From: Curtobacterium sp. MCJR17_020
Lineage (GTDB): Bacteria; Actinomycetota; Actinomycetes; Actinomycetales; Microbacteriaceae
Direction: 5' to 3'
Assembly: GCF_003234365.2 (NCBI RefSeq)
Contig: NZ_CP126261.1
Coordinates: 1-64,000, forward strand
DNA length: 64,000 nt
Of the stretch, positions 39,395 through 48,510 are shown in pieces (the first letter of the stretch is position 1; each line of letters opens with the position of its first letter). Under the pieces are notes generated by a model. The model saw only the letters and a program-made list of their open reading frames with translations. It was not told where the DNA came from and searched no databases. Made by a program: the position numbers and the translations under genes.

Positions 39395-40929
39395 GCGAGC
39401 ACAGCACAGCACCCGACACCTTCGACCCGGCCACGGTGCCCCCCTTCCCGGTCATCACGCTGCACCGTGACGAGGAGAACCGCATCATCGTCAACGGCCG
39501 CGCGGTCGGTGTGGAGCCGGGTGAGAACTGGCACGCCGCCGGCGTCGAAGCGGTCGCGAAGCTCGCCGCGGACGACGGACTTCCCGCGGTGCGGGTCCGC
39601 GCGATTGACACCCCGGACGAGGACGCCGAGTCCGATGCTGGGGCTGAGCACCGGCTGATCATCACCGCGGAGGGCCGCGCCTACCCGGTCGACGAAGAGG
39701 TTGAGACGCCGGCGAAGCGGACCCTGCTGACCCGGAAGACGCTGACCGCTGCAATCGCGGGCGGCGCCGTTGTGGCGATCGCCCTCGCCGGAGCGCTCAC
39801 GTTCAAGCTCACCCACCAGCCGGAACCGGTGGCCACCGCGTGGTCGGCACCGCGGCAGGGAGCGAACATCCCGGTGCCGGTGCCCGCCGGGTACGGGCAG
39901 TCGGCCGCGTGGGCCAGGCTCGTCGACGACCGCAGCACGGCTGTGGCCACGGGAGCGCACGAGGTCGTCGTGACCGGGGCCGATGGGAAGAGCCTCCTCG
40001 GCATCGACACCCGCTCGGGCCGTACCGTGTGGCGCGGCAAGGGTGCCCCGTCCGGATCCGCGGGCCTGTACCCGACGACGATCGGGGATACCAAGGTCAT
40101 CGCCACCTCGAGCAGCACCGCGATCACGGCGTGGGTGTTCGAGGGGACGGCAGGCGCGGCGGCGAAGGCGCAGGAGGTCGCGCTGCCGTCGGGGTCTGAC
40201 GTCACGTTCGACGGGTCGACGCCGCTGATCGACCTGGGCGGCCAGACCGCAGCGACAATCACCGCGCAGGGCAAGCTGCACCAGGTCGACGTACCCGTGG
40301 GGGCCTCGCCGGTGCTCGCGACGAGCACCGCGGTGATCGCCTCCGATGGGGACTCCTGGTGGCGGATCGATCGCGACAACACCCGGACGAAGAAGCAGCT
40401 CCCACGCCCTTCCGGGGCGAAGGGCGCCGCAGCCCAGGTGTTCGGGCTCGACGACACTCACCTGCTGGCCGTGTGGAAAGCCGACCGGTCCGGAAGGAGC
40501 GACCGGGTCGGCGTCATCGACCTGCAGCGAGACGAGGTCATCGACTCTGCCGCTGTCGGCTCGTCCGCGGTGCCGTCCTCAGCTGACGTGCTGCACACCG
40601 TCAGCGGCCGCACGGTCGCCGTTGGCGACGTCGTCGTGCAGCTGCACGACGACCGCGTGCACATCGCCACTACCGACGACTTCACGCCCAAAGCGATCAG
40701 CGACACCGCGGTGTACGGCACGGCGCAGTCCGCGCCCATCGCGGCCGCGCTCACCGGCAAGGACTCCCTGACCGGGGAGCCGTTTCCCGGAGCGGTCACG
40801 GGCACCGGGAAGACCAGCGGCACACCGGTTCTGCCCGCGGTCGTGAACGCCGATGGCGCGTTCGTTGTGGCGCCGAAGGTCGCCGCCACCTATCTCTACA
40901 AGGCCCCGAGCATTGGAGCGTCCGAATGA
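39391..40929 (+). CDS. Membrane-anchored propeller-like protein of the conjugation system
   Basis: 512 residues from ATG 39391 (ATGA overlap). The cytoplasmic N-terminus of about 120 residues is acidic; one transmembrane helix (LTAAIAGGAVVAIALAGALTF) is at about 125-145; the outside part is a chain of beta repeats, for example HEVVVTGADGKSLLGIDTRS, TAVIASDGDSWWRIDRDNT and HLLAVWKADRSGRSDRVGVI, like a PQQ/WD-type propeller. It may scaffold the channel on the cell surface. No sequence family is certain. Confidence 0.6.
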   Translation: MSEHSTAPDTFDPATVPPFPVITLHRDEENRIIVNGRAVGVEPGENWHAAGVEAVAKLAADDGLPAVRVRAIDTPDEDAESDAGAEHRLIITAEGRAYPVDEEVETPAKRTLLTRKTLTAAIAGGAVVAIALAGALTFKLTHQPEPVATAWSAPRQGANIPVPVPAGYGQSAAWARLVDDRSTAVATGAHEVVVTGADGKSLLGIDTRSGRTVWRGKGAPSGSAGLYPTTIGDTKVIATSSSTAITAWVFEGTAGAAAKAQEVALPSGSDVTFDGSTPLIDLGGQTAATITAQGKLHQVDVPVGASPVLATSTAVIASDGDSWWRIDRDNTRTKKQLPRPSGAKGAAAQVFGLDDTHLLAVWKADRSGRSDRVGVIDLQRDEVIDSAAVGSSAVPSSADVLHTVSGRTVAVGDVVVQLHDDRVHIATTDDFTPKAISDTAVYGTAQSAPIAAALTGKDSLTGEPFPGAVTGTGKTSGTPVLPAVVNADGAFVVAPKVAATYLYKAPSIGASE

Positions 40930-41690
40930 GCCTTCCTGACCCCCGCGTCACCATCACTGACACCGGCAGCGGCTCGGTGACGATCGGCGGCGTCGAGACG
41001 CCGCTCCAGGCGGCCACAGCCGGCGGCGCACGTGACAGCGCGATCCTGACCCTCCTGGGGCACGCACGGCAGCTGGGCCGCCCGGTCCTCGCCGGCGTCG
41101 TTGACCCGGCAATGGACGCGCCGGTCGAGGTCTGGGGTGAGCTGAGCGTTCTGATCGACCCGGACGGCACCGTCCGCGTGGGCGAGCACGGTGCCGCCCC
41201 ATACGTGCCCGCTGAGCCGTGGCTCGGCAGCGACGAGCCCGTTGAGGCGGCACCGTCTGTGGACGACGTCGCGCCGGTCATCGAGACCAGTGGGGACGAT
41301 GACGCGTGGTCGACGGTGCTGCGGACGCCGGCGACGCAGCAGCAGATCGTGCTCGAGGTCACGGGCGGCGACGTCGTCGCGGTGTCGGGGCCTGCGATCT
41401 GTGGCCGCCGGCCCGTGCGCGCCACGGCCGAGGACACCGCCGGGCTGCAGGTGCTCGACGACGAGACGTTGTCGCTGTCGCTGTCGCTGTCGCTGTCGAA
41501 GACGCACCTACGAATCGAGTGGGCTGGTTCGCAGCCAACGGTCACCGACCTGCACTCGGGCAACGGCACCACGCTCACCCGCCCGGGTGGCGCCGGGGTG
41601 ACTCTGCATCCCGGCGTGGCCACGGCCATCGCCGACGGCGACGTGCTGACGGTGTGCGACTGGTCCGCCACCGTCCGGCTGCCCCGCTGA
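40926..41690 (+). CDS. FHA-domain protein in the conjugation operon
   Basis: 254 residues from ATG 40926 (ATGA overlap). The last 110 residues have FHA-type landmarks: AICGRRPVRATAED (Gly-Arg), SKTHLRIEW (Ser-x-x-His) and DLHSGNGTTL (Asn-Gly). FHA domains bind phosphothreonine, so the transfer apparatus may be controlled by a Ser/Thr kinase. The N-terminal 100 residues hold a beta-rich region of unknown fold. A hexanucleotide repeat encodes LSLSLSLSLS just before the FHA binding loop. Confidence 0.7.
   Translation: MSLPDPRVTITDTGSGSVTIGGVETPLQAATAGGARDSAILTLLGHARQLGRPVLAGVVDPAMDAPVEVWGELSVLIDPDGTVRVGEHGAAPYVPAEPWLGSDEPVEAAPSVDDVAPVIETSGDDDAWSTVLRTPATQQQIVLEVTGGDVVAVSGPAICGRRPVRATAEDTAGLQVLDDETLSLSLSLSLSKTHLRIEWAGSQPTVTDLHSGNGTTLTRPGGAGVTLHPGVATAIADGDVLTVCDWSATVRLPR
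41472..41498. repeat. In-frame hexanucleotide repeat inside the FHA gene
   Basis: Four tandem TCGCTG units plus TCG extend the coding frame by Leu-Ser pairs immediately before the Ser-x-x-His loop. Unit gain or loss keeps the frame and would lengthen or shorten this loop. Confidence 0.85.
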
Positions 41691-41716
41691 CTGAACCGAA
41701 TCGAAAGGAACGAACG

Positions 41717-42214
41717 ATGAGCGCAGCAACACACCTCCCCGTCACGTACACGTGCGGGCACACGGAGAACCGGGACCTGTCGGACAAGCCCGCGGGCGAG
41801 CGGGCGCGCAGTGCCCGCTGGTACGGCGAGCACCTGGTGTGCTCCCGCTGCTTCAAGAAGCAGCAGGGCGGCGACGCCGGCGACCGGGCCGCCCGCGACG
41901 CGAAGGAGCTCGCAGAAGCCACCGAGGCCGCCGCACGCGACGGACTGCCGCCGGCATTAATCGGCACTGAGAAGCAAGCGGCATGGGCGCTGCAGGTCCG
42001 GCACCGGATGATCCGGGACGCCTACGCGGGGCTCGTCGAAACCGGCACCCTCGATGATGCCGACTTCCAGGCGGATGTGCTCGAGCCCGCGGCGCGGATC
42101 GACCGGGCCCGGTGGTGGATCGACAACCGCGACCAGCCCGCGAAGGACCTGCCAGACCTCCTCGCCGACCCGGGCACCATCGACGCCGGCGCGTCGACCG
42201 AGAACGTGGCGTAG
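41717..42214 (+). CDS. Hypothetical zinc-finger-like protein
   Basis: 165 residues from ATG 41717 behind AAAGGAA. The N-terminus has a Cys-His/Cys-x2-Cys arrangement (YTCGHTEN, then HLVCSRCFKK) suited to binding zinc. The rest is helical and charged (AKELAEATEAAARDGLPPAL, EKQAAWALQVRHRMIRDAYA). Proteins of this shape recur in actinobacterial plasmids. Role in transfer unknown. Confidence 0.6.
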   Translation: MSAATHLPVTYTCGHTENRDLSDKPAGERARSARWYGEHLVCSRCFKKQQGGDAGDRAARDAKELAEATEAAARDGLPPALIGTEKQAAWALQVRHRMIRDAYAGLVETGTLDDADFQADVLEPAARIDRARWWIDNRDQPAKDLPDLLADPGTIDAGASTENVA

Positions 42215-42218
42215 CGCG

Positions 42219-42881
42219 ATGGTGAACCGTTTCGTGGAGTCCACGGCCACGCCCGTGGCTCCCATCGACGAGGTCCTCGGCGGTGAACCCGACGGGCTGT
42301 TCGGCGTCGACGCCGAGGCCCTGTCGCTACGCGGGCCCGCAGTCCCGACCGGCGAGCAGGTGCCGATCGCAGCCGACGGCCCGCAGCGGCGGACGGTCGA
42401 GATCACGTCCGCGCCGGACCTGGTCGTCGTCGGCCTGCACGGGGGCGCCGGCACGTCCACGCTGGTGCGGCTTCTCGCCGAGGCCGGCGACGGAACGGTG
42501 CTGGACGCCGGCACGCAGTGGCCGGTGTTCGCCGGCTGGCAGCGGCCAGGCCCGACGATCCCGGTCGTCGCCGTCGCCCGCACCCACTACGCAGGCCTCG
42601 ATGAGGTAACCCGCCTCGCCGGGCAGTGGACCAGCGAAGCCCTGCCGGGCGGCCACCTGATCGGCGTCGTCCTCGTCGACGACGCCCCGAAACTCGCCAC
42701 CGCGCAGCAGACCGCTGCACGGCGTGCGCTGCGCATGACACCCCACGGGTGGCATGTGCCCTGGCAGGAGACGTGGCGGCTTGCCGCTCCGGCCCTGCCC
42801 TCGCTCCCACGCCGGGTCCGAGACATCATCCGCGACATCCGCCGCCAGGCGGAGCGCATCACCGAAGGAGCATCCGCATGA
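42219..42881 (+). CDS. Hypothetical protein with a P-loop-like motif
   Basis: 220 residues from ATG 42219. The motif VVVGLHGGAGTSTLVRLLAE at about residues 70-89 looks like a nucleotide-binding loop that has lost the lysine; PVVAVARTHYAGLDEVTRLA and LIGVVLVDDAPKLATAQQTA continue a SIMIBI-like fold. It may be an inactive relative of ParA/MinD-type ATPases. Position in the transfer operon, directly before the pilin-like gene, suggests an accessory part of the channel. Confidence 0.6.
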   Translation: MVNRFVESTATPVAPIDEVLGGEPDGLFGVDAEALSLRGPAVPTGEQVPIAADGPQRRTVEITSAPDLVVVGLHGGAGTSTLVRLLAEAGDGTVLDAGTQWPVFAGWQRPGPTIPVVAVARTHYAGLDEVTRLAGQWTSEALPGGHLIGVVLVDDAPKLATAQQTAARRALRMTPHGWHVPWQETWRLAAPALPSLPRRVRDIIRDIRRQAERITEGASA

Positions 42882-43153
42882 ACGTCCTCTACACACTCAC
42901 CGTCCTCGCCGCGAACTTCGACACCTCGGGCGAGCAGCCCCCGGGCGTCGACGGGATCAGCACCGTCATCCGGTGGATCGCGTGGGGCGTCGCCGGCGCC
43001 TGCGTCATCGGTGTGCTGTTCGGCCTCGGCTACCTCGGTAACCAGCGCCGCCGCGGTGAGACCCCGGAGCACCTGCAGGGCATCATCGTGTCGATGATCG
43101 CCGCCGGATCCACGGCAGCGGTCGGCGGCCTCATCGGCGCCCTGGCTGGCTGA
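42878..43153 (+). CDS. Pilin/VirB2-like small membrane protein
   Basis: 91 residues from ATG 42878 (ATGA overlap). Two hydrophobic helices, VIRWIAWGVAGACVIGVLFG (about 30-50) and IIVSMIAAGSTAAVGGLIGA (about 70-90), are separated by a basic loop (NQRRRGETPEH). Size and two-helix layout suit a VirB2/TrbC-like channel subunit, with no cleavable signal clear. Confidence 0.6.
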   Translation: MNVLYTLTVLAANFDTSGEQPPGVDGISTVIRWIAWGVAGACVIGVLFGLGYLGNQRRRGETPEHLQGIIVSMIAAGSTAAVGGLIGALAG

Positions 43154-43158
43154 CCGGC

Positions 43159-43941
43159 ATGGCTCAGCAGGATGACAACACCGTTCCCGACACCGCGGGC
43201 GGCAACGCCAGCCCGTTCACCCCCTGGTGGTTCATCGCCGCCGGCTTCGTGCTCCTCGTCATCGTCGGCCTCATCGTCGCGCTGTTCCTCCCACGCCAGA
43301 CCCGGGACACGGCACCGGCAACGCCGACAGCGTCGGCGTCCGCCGGCGACGGTGCACCCTCGAGCGCACCCGTCGCCGGCGGGACCGGCGAACCCGCCAG
43401 CGACACGTGCAACGTGCCCGTGAAGGACACCGCGATTCCGACGGAAGGGCCCAAGGCGGAGTGGGTGCCGGACGGGTACGTGCTGGTCCCGACGTCGAAG
43501 ACATACGGGCCCGTCGCGAACGGCTCGACGTGGGGCTGCTTCGCGCACTCGCCGACCGGTGCCCTGTTCGCCGCGGCGAACTTCATCGACGGGGTCTCCG
43601 GGCAGCAGTACGCCGCGTTCGCGAAGGAAGCCGCCGTCGACAACACCGCCCGGAATGCGTGGATCGCGGGGGAGGATCCGGACCTGCACACCCAGACCGG
43701 CGGCGACGTCGCGCAGTTCTCCGGGTTCCAGTTCATCGGCACCGACGATGACGCCGTGACGGTGCGGGTCTCCGCGCAGCAGGGCAGCACCGTCGGAGCG
43801 TGGACGGTCGCGCTGGTGTGGGACACCAGCGCGCAGAACTGGAAGGTCGACTTCGGGACGAGCGATCTCACGGTGGCGGAAGTGACCAACCCGCAGGCGT
43901 TCACCGAGTGGTCGATGGCCGACGGGGGAGGCGATCGGTAG
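43159..43941 (+). CDS. Membrane-anchored conjugation protein with extracytoplasmic domain
   Basis: 260 residues from ATG 43159. One N-terminal transmembrane helix (WWFIAAGFVLLVIVGLIVAL), a Ser/Ala/Pro linker, then an outside domain of about 190 residues (YGPVANGSTWGCFAHSPTGA, FAAANFIDGVSGQQYAAFAK, VGAWTVALVWDTSAQNWKVD). Topology is like VirB8/TcpC-type channel proteins, although sequence similarity is not obvious. Two cysteines may form a disulphide. Confidence 0.6.
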   Translation: MAQQDDNTVPDTAGGNASPFTPWWFIAAGFVLLVIVGLIVALFLPRQTRDTAPATPTASASAGDGAPSSAPVAGGTGEPASDTCNVPVKDTAIPTEGPKAEWVPDGYVLVPTSKTYGPVANGSTWGCFAHSPTGALFAAANFIDGVSGQQYAAFAKEAAVDNTARNAWIAGEDPDLHTQTGGDVAQFSGFQFIGTDDDAVTVRVSAQQGSTVGAWTVALVWDTSAQNWKVDFGTSDLTVAEVTNPQAFTEWSMADGGGDR

Positions 43942-45314
43942 TGGCGGACAAGTGCCATTTCTGGCAGGTCGGTTGCAAGCTGCAGAACGCGGCCGATGAC
44001 CAGATCACCCAGTGGGTGAAGAGCCTCGCGGACGCGGGCCTGGAGTTCCTCAAGGTGATGAACACGTTCTGGTTGATCGCCCCGTCCCCGACGGTGCAGG
44101 ACAACACCGTCATCGACACGCTGCACAACAACCTGCACTGGTTCACCGCAGCGTTCGCCGTCGTGGGGTTGCTGTTCGCGCTCGGGAAGATCGGCTTCAC
44201 CCGGCAGATCCGGGCCGGTGGGAAGGGCCTGAAGATGGTGGTGCATCTGGTCCTGGTGCAAGGGGTGTCGGCGGCGTTGGTGACGACGCTGATCAAGACC
44301 ACCGATGACTTTTCACCATGGATCGTGAACAAGGTCACCGGGCAGGACCTCGACCTGTCCCAGGTGCTGTCGACGGAGCTGATCATGCTGCCCGGGATTG
44401 GGCCGGGCATGATGATGGCGCTGTTCGGGTTCATCGGGTCGATCGCGAACCTGGTGCTGATGATCGTGCGGGCCGTGATCATCTCGCTGATCTTCGTGTT
44501 CCTGCCCTCGCTGGCCGCCGCGTCCGAGAGCGAGATGGGCGACCAGGCGTACCGGAAGGCGCAAGGGTGGTTGTGGGCGTTCCTGCTGTACAAGCCCGTC
44601 GCCGCGGTCATCTACGCGTTCGGGTTGCTCGCGCTGCAGGGTGAACCCATCAAGGACTTGAATACGGCTGGCTCCGCGCTGATGCAGACCACGGAAGGTG
44701 TGGCGACGCTCTGCATGGCAGGGCTTGCTCTTCCCGCGATTATCAAAGCGATCGTTCCGGTCGCCGGGCAGGGCGTGTCTGGCATGTTTTCCGGCGGTGC
44801 GATCGCCGCGGGTGCCGTGGCCACCGGCGCCGCGATCGTCACCCTCGGTGGTTCCGCGGCCGTGGGTGGCGCGGCAGCAGCCGGTGGTGCCGCCTCGAGT
44901 GCGGCGGGCGCAGCCGGGTCCGCTGGCTCTGTAGGTGCGGCGGCCGGTGCGACGCCGTCGCCCGCGGCCGCGGCGGGATCCGCCGGCAGCGCTGGAAGTT
45001 CCAGCGCCAGCAGCAGCGGTGGCGGTTCTGCGGCTTCGGGGAGCCAGCCGGCGACCGCCCACAGCAGCGGCAGCAGCGGGCAGGGTCAGCAGCCGGGCGG
45101 CAGCGCGTCCGCTGGTGGACAGTCCACCAGCGGTTCGTCGACGCCGAGCGGGTCGCCTGCGACGTCGGGCGGCGCCGGTCCGTCGGGGGCGTCTGGCAGG
45201 GACGGTAAGGACGGCTCTTCCGGCGGGAGCGGAGTCGATTTGGGTGCGCTGGCGCAGGGTGCCAGCGGGGCAGCAGGCGCGATGAACAGCGCCGTGGAAG
45301 GAGAAGACCGATGA
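43941..45314 (+). CDS. VirB6/TrbL-like channel membrane protein
   Basis: 457 residues from GTG 43941, which overlaps the preceding TAG by one base. The first 290 residues have about six transmembrane helices (LHWFTAAFAVVGLLFALGKI, GLKMVVHLVLVQGVSAALVT, IGPGMMMALFGFIGSIANLV, LMIVRAVIISLIFVFLPSLA). The C-terminal 160 residues are low complexity Gly/Ser/Ala and end in a collagen-like GASGRDGKDG stretch. This is the usual layout of TrbL/VirB6-like proteins in actinobacteria. Confidence 0.75.
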   Translation: MADKCHFWQVGCKLQNAADDQITQWVKSLADAGLEFLKVMNTFWLIAPSPTVQDNTVIDTLHNNLHWFTAAFAVVGLLFALGKIGFTRQIRAGGKGLKMVVHLVLVQGVSAALVTTLIKTTDDFSPWIVNKVTGQDLDLSQVLSTELIMLPGIGPGMMMALFGFIGSIANLVLMIVRAVIISLIFVFLPSLAAASESEMGDQAYRKAQGWLWAFLLYKPVAAVIYAFGLLALQGEPIKDLNTAGSALMQTTEGVATLCMAGLALPAIIKAIVPVAGQGVSGMFSGGAIAAGAVATGAAIVTLGGSAAVGGAAAAGGAASSAAGAAGSAGSVGAAAGATPSPAAAAGSAGSAGSSSASSSGGGSAASGSQPATAHSSGSSGQGQQPGGSASAGGQSTSGSSTPSGSPATSGGAGPSGASGRDGKDGSSGGSGVDLGALAQGASGAAGAMNSAVEGEDR

Positions 45315-46813
45315 GTGATCAGACCTACCAGTCGCCGACGTACGGCAACATCACCCCGCCCGGGAAGCAGGGGTTCTGGGGCCTGTCGTTGGGGGTGCTC
45401 GGCATCGCCGGGTTCCTGCTGTTCATGGTGATGATCGCCACGATCGTCACCCAGTACATCGCCGCCGGCGTGCTGTTCCTGATGGCGATCGCCGTGGTGA
45501 TCGCGTCGGTGTTCAAGGACAAGAACGACCGCACGATCTACCAGAGAGGCGTCATCCGCATGTTCTTCCGCAGCCGCGAACGCCGCGGCGACACCCTCCT
45601 CGTGCAGGGCCCCGCCGGGCGCGCACCCGACGGCCGGACCCGGCTGCCGGGGCTGCTGGCGCCGAGTGAGCTCAGCGAGCACGTCGACACCTACGGGCAC
45701 CGGTTCGGGCTGATCCGGCTCCGCGGGGTGAAGCACTACACGGTGGTGCTCGAGGTGTTCCCCGACGGTGATGCCCTCGTCGACGCCGACCGGGTGGACT
45801 CGATGGTCGCGCATTGGGGTGCGTGGTTGGCGGCGCTGGGTGAGAGCGGCGACATCGTTGGTGCCTCCGTCAGCGTCGAGACCGCTGAGGAGACCGGGCA
45901 GCGGCTCGAGCGGATGGTGAACGGCAAGCTCGACGAGACCGCCTCCGACTACGCCCGCGACGTCGCGACGTCCCTGCCGGAAGAGATCCGCGCGAACACG
46001 CCGATGGTGTCGACGCGGATCGCGATCACGTTCAGCGGCCGCGGGTTCGACAAGGAAGGCTCCGATCAGGGCCTGCAGGCAATGGCGGCGGAGATCGGCG
46101 CGCAGCTGCCGATCCTGATGGTCGACCTCGGGTCCACCGGCGCCGGCAGCGGTGTTCGTGCCTGCACGGCGCAGGACATCGTCGACCACGCCCGCGCCGC
46201 CTACGACCCGATCGTGGCGCCCGCGATCGAACAGGCCCGCGCCGACGGCGGCACCGGGCTGACGTGGGCGGACGCCGGACCGGTGTTCCAGCGGGAACAC
46301 ATCGACCGGTACTACCACGACCGTGCCGTGTCGAAGACGTGGGAGATGCACGTCGCCCCGACCGGCACGTTCCGCTCGAGCTCGCTCGGCGCGCTGTTGC
46401 GCCCCGTGTCGGGTGTGCTCCGGAAGCGGGTGACGCTGTTGTACCGGCCGGTGTGGGACAAGGACGCCGTCGACACCGTCGGCAAGGAAGGCAACAACGC
46501 GGAGATGGTCAACAGCGCCAAGTCCAGTGCCGCGCAGCGGCGCCGGCTCAAAGCCGCACGGCAGAGCGAGGAAGAGCTGCAGGACGGTGCCGGGCTGCTG
46601 CTGTTCGGGCTGCTCGTGACCGCGACCACCACCAGCACCGCCGAGTTCGCCCGACTCGACAAGGTCATCCCGGGACTGACCTCCCGCGCCGGCCGCCTCC
46701 GGATGCGTGAAGCGCTCGGCAACCAGGCCGTCGCATTCCAAGCCGGTCTCCCGCTCGGCGTCGTGCCGATGATGCACGCCCCGCTGGGCCAGTTCGTTCA
46801 GGAGTGGATCTGA
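45311..46813 (+). CDS. SCO6880-family type IV secretion protein
   Basis: 500 residues from ATG 45311 (ATGA overlap). The N-terminus (SPTYGNITPPGKQGFWGLSL) and two membrane helices (GVLGIAGFLLFMVMIATIVT, AAGVLFLMAIAVVIASVFKD) are typical of SCO6880 proteins, which combine a PrgI/VirB3-like anchor and a VirB4 N-terminal-like domain. The large soluble rest carries conserved segments such as FGLIRLRGVKHYTVVLEVFP. It precedes VirB4, as usual. Confidence 0.82.
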   Translation: MSDQTYQSPTYGNITPPGKQGFWGLSLGVLGIAGFLLFMVMIATIVTQYIAAGVLFLMAIAVVIASVFKDKNDRTIYQRGVIRMFFRSRERRGDTLLVQGPAGRAPDGRTRLPGLLAPSELSEHVDTYGHRFGLIRLRGVKHYTVVLEVFPDGDALVDADRVDSMVAHWGAWLAALGESGDIVGASVSVETAEETGQRLERMVNGKLDETASDYARDVATSLPEEIRANTPMVSTRIAITFSGRGFDKEGSDQGLQAMAAEIGAQLPILMVDLGSTGAGSGVRACTAQDIVDHARAAYDPIVAPAIEQARADGGTGLTWADAGPVFQREHIDRYYHDRAVSKTWEMHVAPTGTFRSSSLGALLRPVSGVLRKRVTLLYRPVWDKDAVDTVGKEGNNAEMVNSAKSSAAQRRRLKAARQSEEELQDGAGLLLFGLLVTATTTSTAEFARLDKVIPGLTSRAGRLRMREALGNQAVAFQAGLPLGVVPMMHAPLGQFVQEWI

Positions 46814-48510
46814 TGACAACACGTACCCCGCTCGGGTTCCGAGCAACACGAGAAGACGTGCAGGAGTCGTCGATGCAGCTGACGCGCCGTGAAGCACGAC
46901 GGCTGGACCGGCAGGTACGCCGCGTGTCCGCGAGCGTTACCGGTGTCGCCTCGGAGAAGCGGTCGCTGCGGGACCGGGTGTTCGGAGAAGCCAAGGACCA
47001 GGCGTCGACGTCGTCGACGCCTGGTCCGAAGGGGTGGATCGTGCCCGGTGCGGGTCGGGTGAACCACATCGAACCGCACCCCGAAGGACTCGGCACCAGC
47101 GTGCACGTGTGCGGGCTGTGGCCGTTCGCCCTCGGCGCCGGCGCACCGATCGTCGGCGTGCCGCTCGGCCGCCACCTGCTGAACAGCTCCACGGTGTGCG
47201 CCGACCCGATCTCCTGGTTCCTCACCAAGCGGATCAACAACCCGTCCTGCTTCATCATCGGCCGCCCCCACCTGGGCAAGAGCGCCCTGACGAAGCGGAT
47301 CATCACGGTGCTGCGGGCGTGGGGTGTGCTGCCGATGGTGCTCTCCGACACCAAGGGCGAGTACTCCGACCTCATCCGGGAGCTCGCCGGTCAGGTGATC
47401 CGGCTCGGCCGTGGCCAGTCGGCGGTGAATCCGCTCGACTTCGTCGACATCATGACCGAGCTCCGGCAGATCGGTGAAGGCATCGAGGACCCCACCGCAC
47501 GGGCGCAGGCAGTGAAGCGACGCGAGGAAGCGCTCGAGGAGATGCGCGGCCGCCGCATGACGACGTTCATGGGGCTGCTCTCGATCGCCCGGAACGGCCG
47601 GTTGGAGAACCACGAGTCGAACGTCATCGCGGCGGCGCTGACGATGCTCGACGAACGCTTCACCGACACCGCACCGCTGATCGACGACGTCGCCGCGCTC
47701 ATCCGGTCGCGGCCGGAACGGCTCGCAGAGATCGTGCAGGACCGCGGCGTCGAGGAACGGTACCGGGACCGCACGGAAGCGCTGCTGGACACCCTCGGTA
47801 CCCTCACCGGTACCGGCACGTTCGGTGGCATGTTCGCCCGCCCCACCACGGAGCGGGTCAGTATGGGGCAGGCGTTCTCGTTCGACCTGTCCGCCATCCC
47901 GGAGTCCGAGGTGGAGCTCCTCGGCGCGGTGCAGTCGGTGTGCTGGAACTACGGGTCCGCGCTCGTGTCTGCGCAGAAGCACCTCTCCGAAGCGGGCCTG
48001 CGACGCTCGCAGCACTACTTCCTCGTCATGGACGAGCTGTGGTTGGCGCTGCGCGCGTCGAACGCGATCGTCTACTACCTCGACTCCCTCACCCGGCTGA
48101 ACCGGCAGCGGGGCATCGGGCAGGCGATGATCACCCACACGATGGACGACCTGCGTCTCTCGACCGATGAGCTGACGAAGATCGCGTGGGGGTTCGTCAG
48201 CCGGTCCGCGATGGTGTTCCTCGGCGGACTGTCCGAAGGGGAGATGGGCAACCTCGCCACCGTGTTCAGCATGACCAAGCGGGAGCGGGGCATGATCACC
48301 GACTGGTCCGGTGAGGGCTCCGACACCGGACCCGACGGCGTCACCGCGGAACCGCCCGGCCGCGGAAAGTTCCTGTTGAAGATCGGCAAGCGGCCGGGGA
48401 CGCCATTCAAACTGCATCTCACCGCGCGGGAGATGGGCACGAACGACACCAACCGCAACTGGACCGACGACGCTGCAGCCGGGTACGACACGGCGGGAGC
48501 GGCAGCATGA
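46813..48510 (+). CDS. VirB4-like conjugation ATPase
   Basis: 565 residues from ATG 46813 (overlaps the previous TGA). The Walker A box SCFIIGRPHLGKSALTKRII is at about residue 155; Walker B is YFLVMDELWLALRA; a downstream RQRGIGQAMITHTMDDL region matches the HerA/FtsK-type ATPase core of VirB4/TraC. It powers channel assembly and substrate transfer. The N-terminal domain usually found in VirB4 is supplied by the SCO6880 protein. Confidence 0.85.
   Translation: MTTRTPLGFRATREDVQESSMQLTRREARRLDRQVRRVSASVTGVASEKRSLRDRVFGEAKDQASTSSTPGPKGWIVPGAGRVNHIEPHPEGLGTSVHVCGLWPFALGAGAPIVGVPLGRHLLNSSTVCADPISWFLTKRINNPSCFIIGRPHLGKSALTKRIITVLRAWGVLPMVLSDTKGEYSDLIRELAGQVIRLGRGQSAVNPLDFVDIMTELRQIGEGIEDPTARAQAVKRREEALEEMRGRRMTTFMGLLSIARNGRLENHESNVIAAALTMLDERFTDTAPLIDDVAALIRSRPERLAEIVQDRGVEERYRDRTEALLDTLGTLTGTGTFGGMFARPTTERVSMGQAFSFDLSAIPESEVELLGAVQSVCWNYGSALVSAQKHLSEAGLRRSQHYFLVMDELWLALRASNAIVYYLDSLTRLNRQRGIGQAMITHTMDDLRLSTDELTKIAWGFVSRSAMVFLGGLSEGEMGNLATVFSMTKRERGMITDWSGEGSDTGPDGVTAEPPGRGKFLLKIGKRPGTPFKLHLTAREMGTNDTNRNWTDDAAAGYDTAGAAA

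Noticed and set aside
38893..40929. Long frame starting inside the M15 peptidase gene and running into the propeller-like gene
   Set aside because: The first third is a shifted-frame reading of the peptidase; the overlapping ATG at 39391 with ATGA coupling is the credible start.
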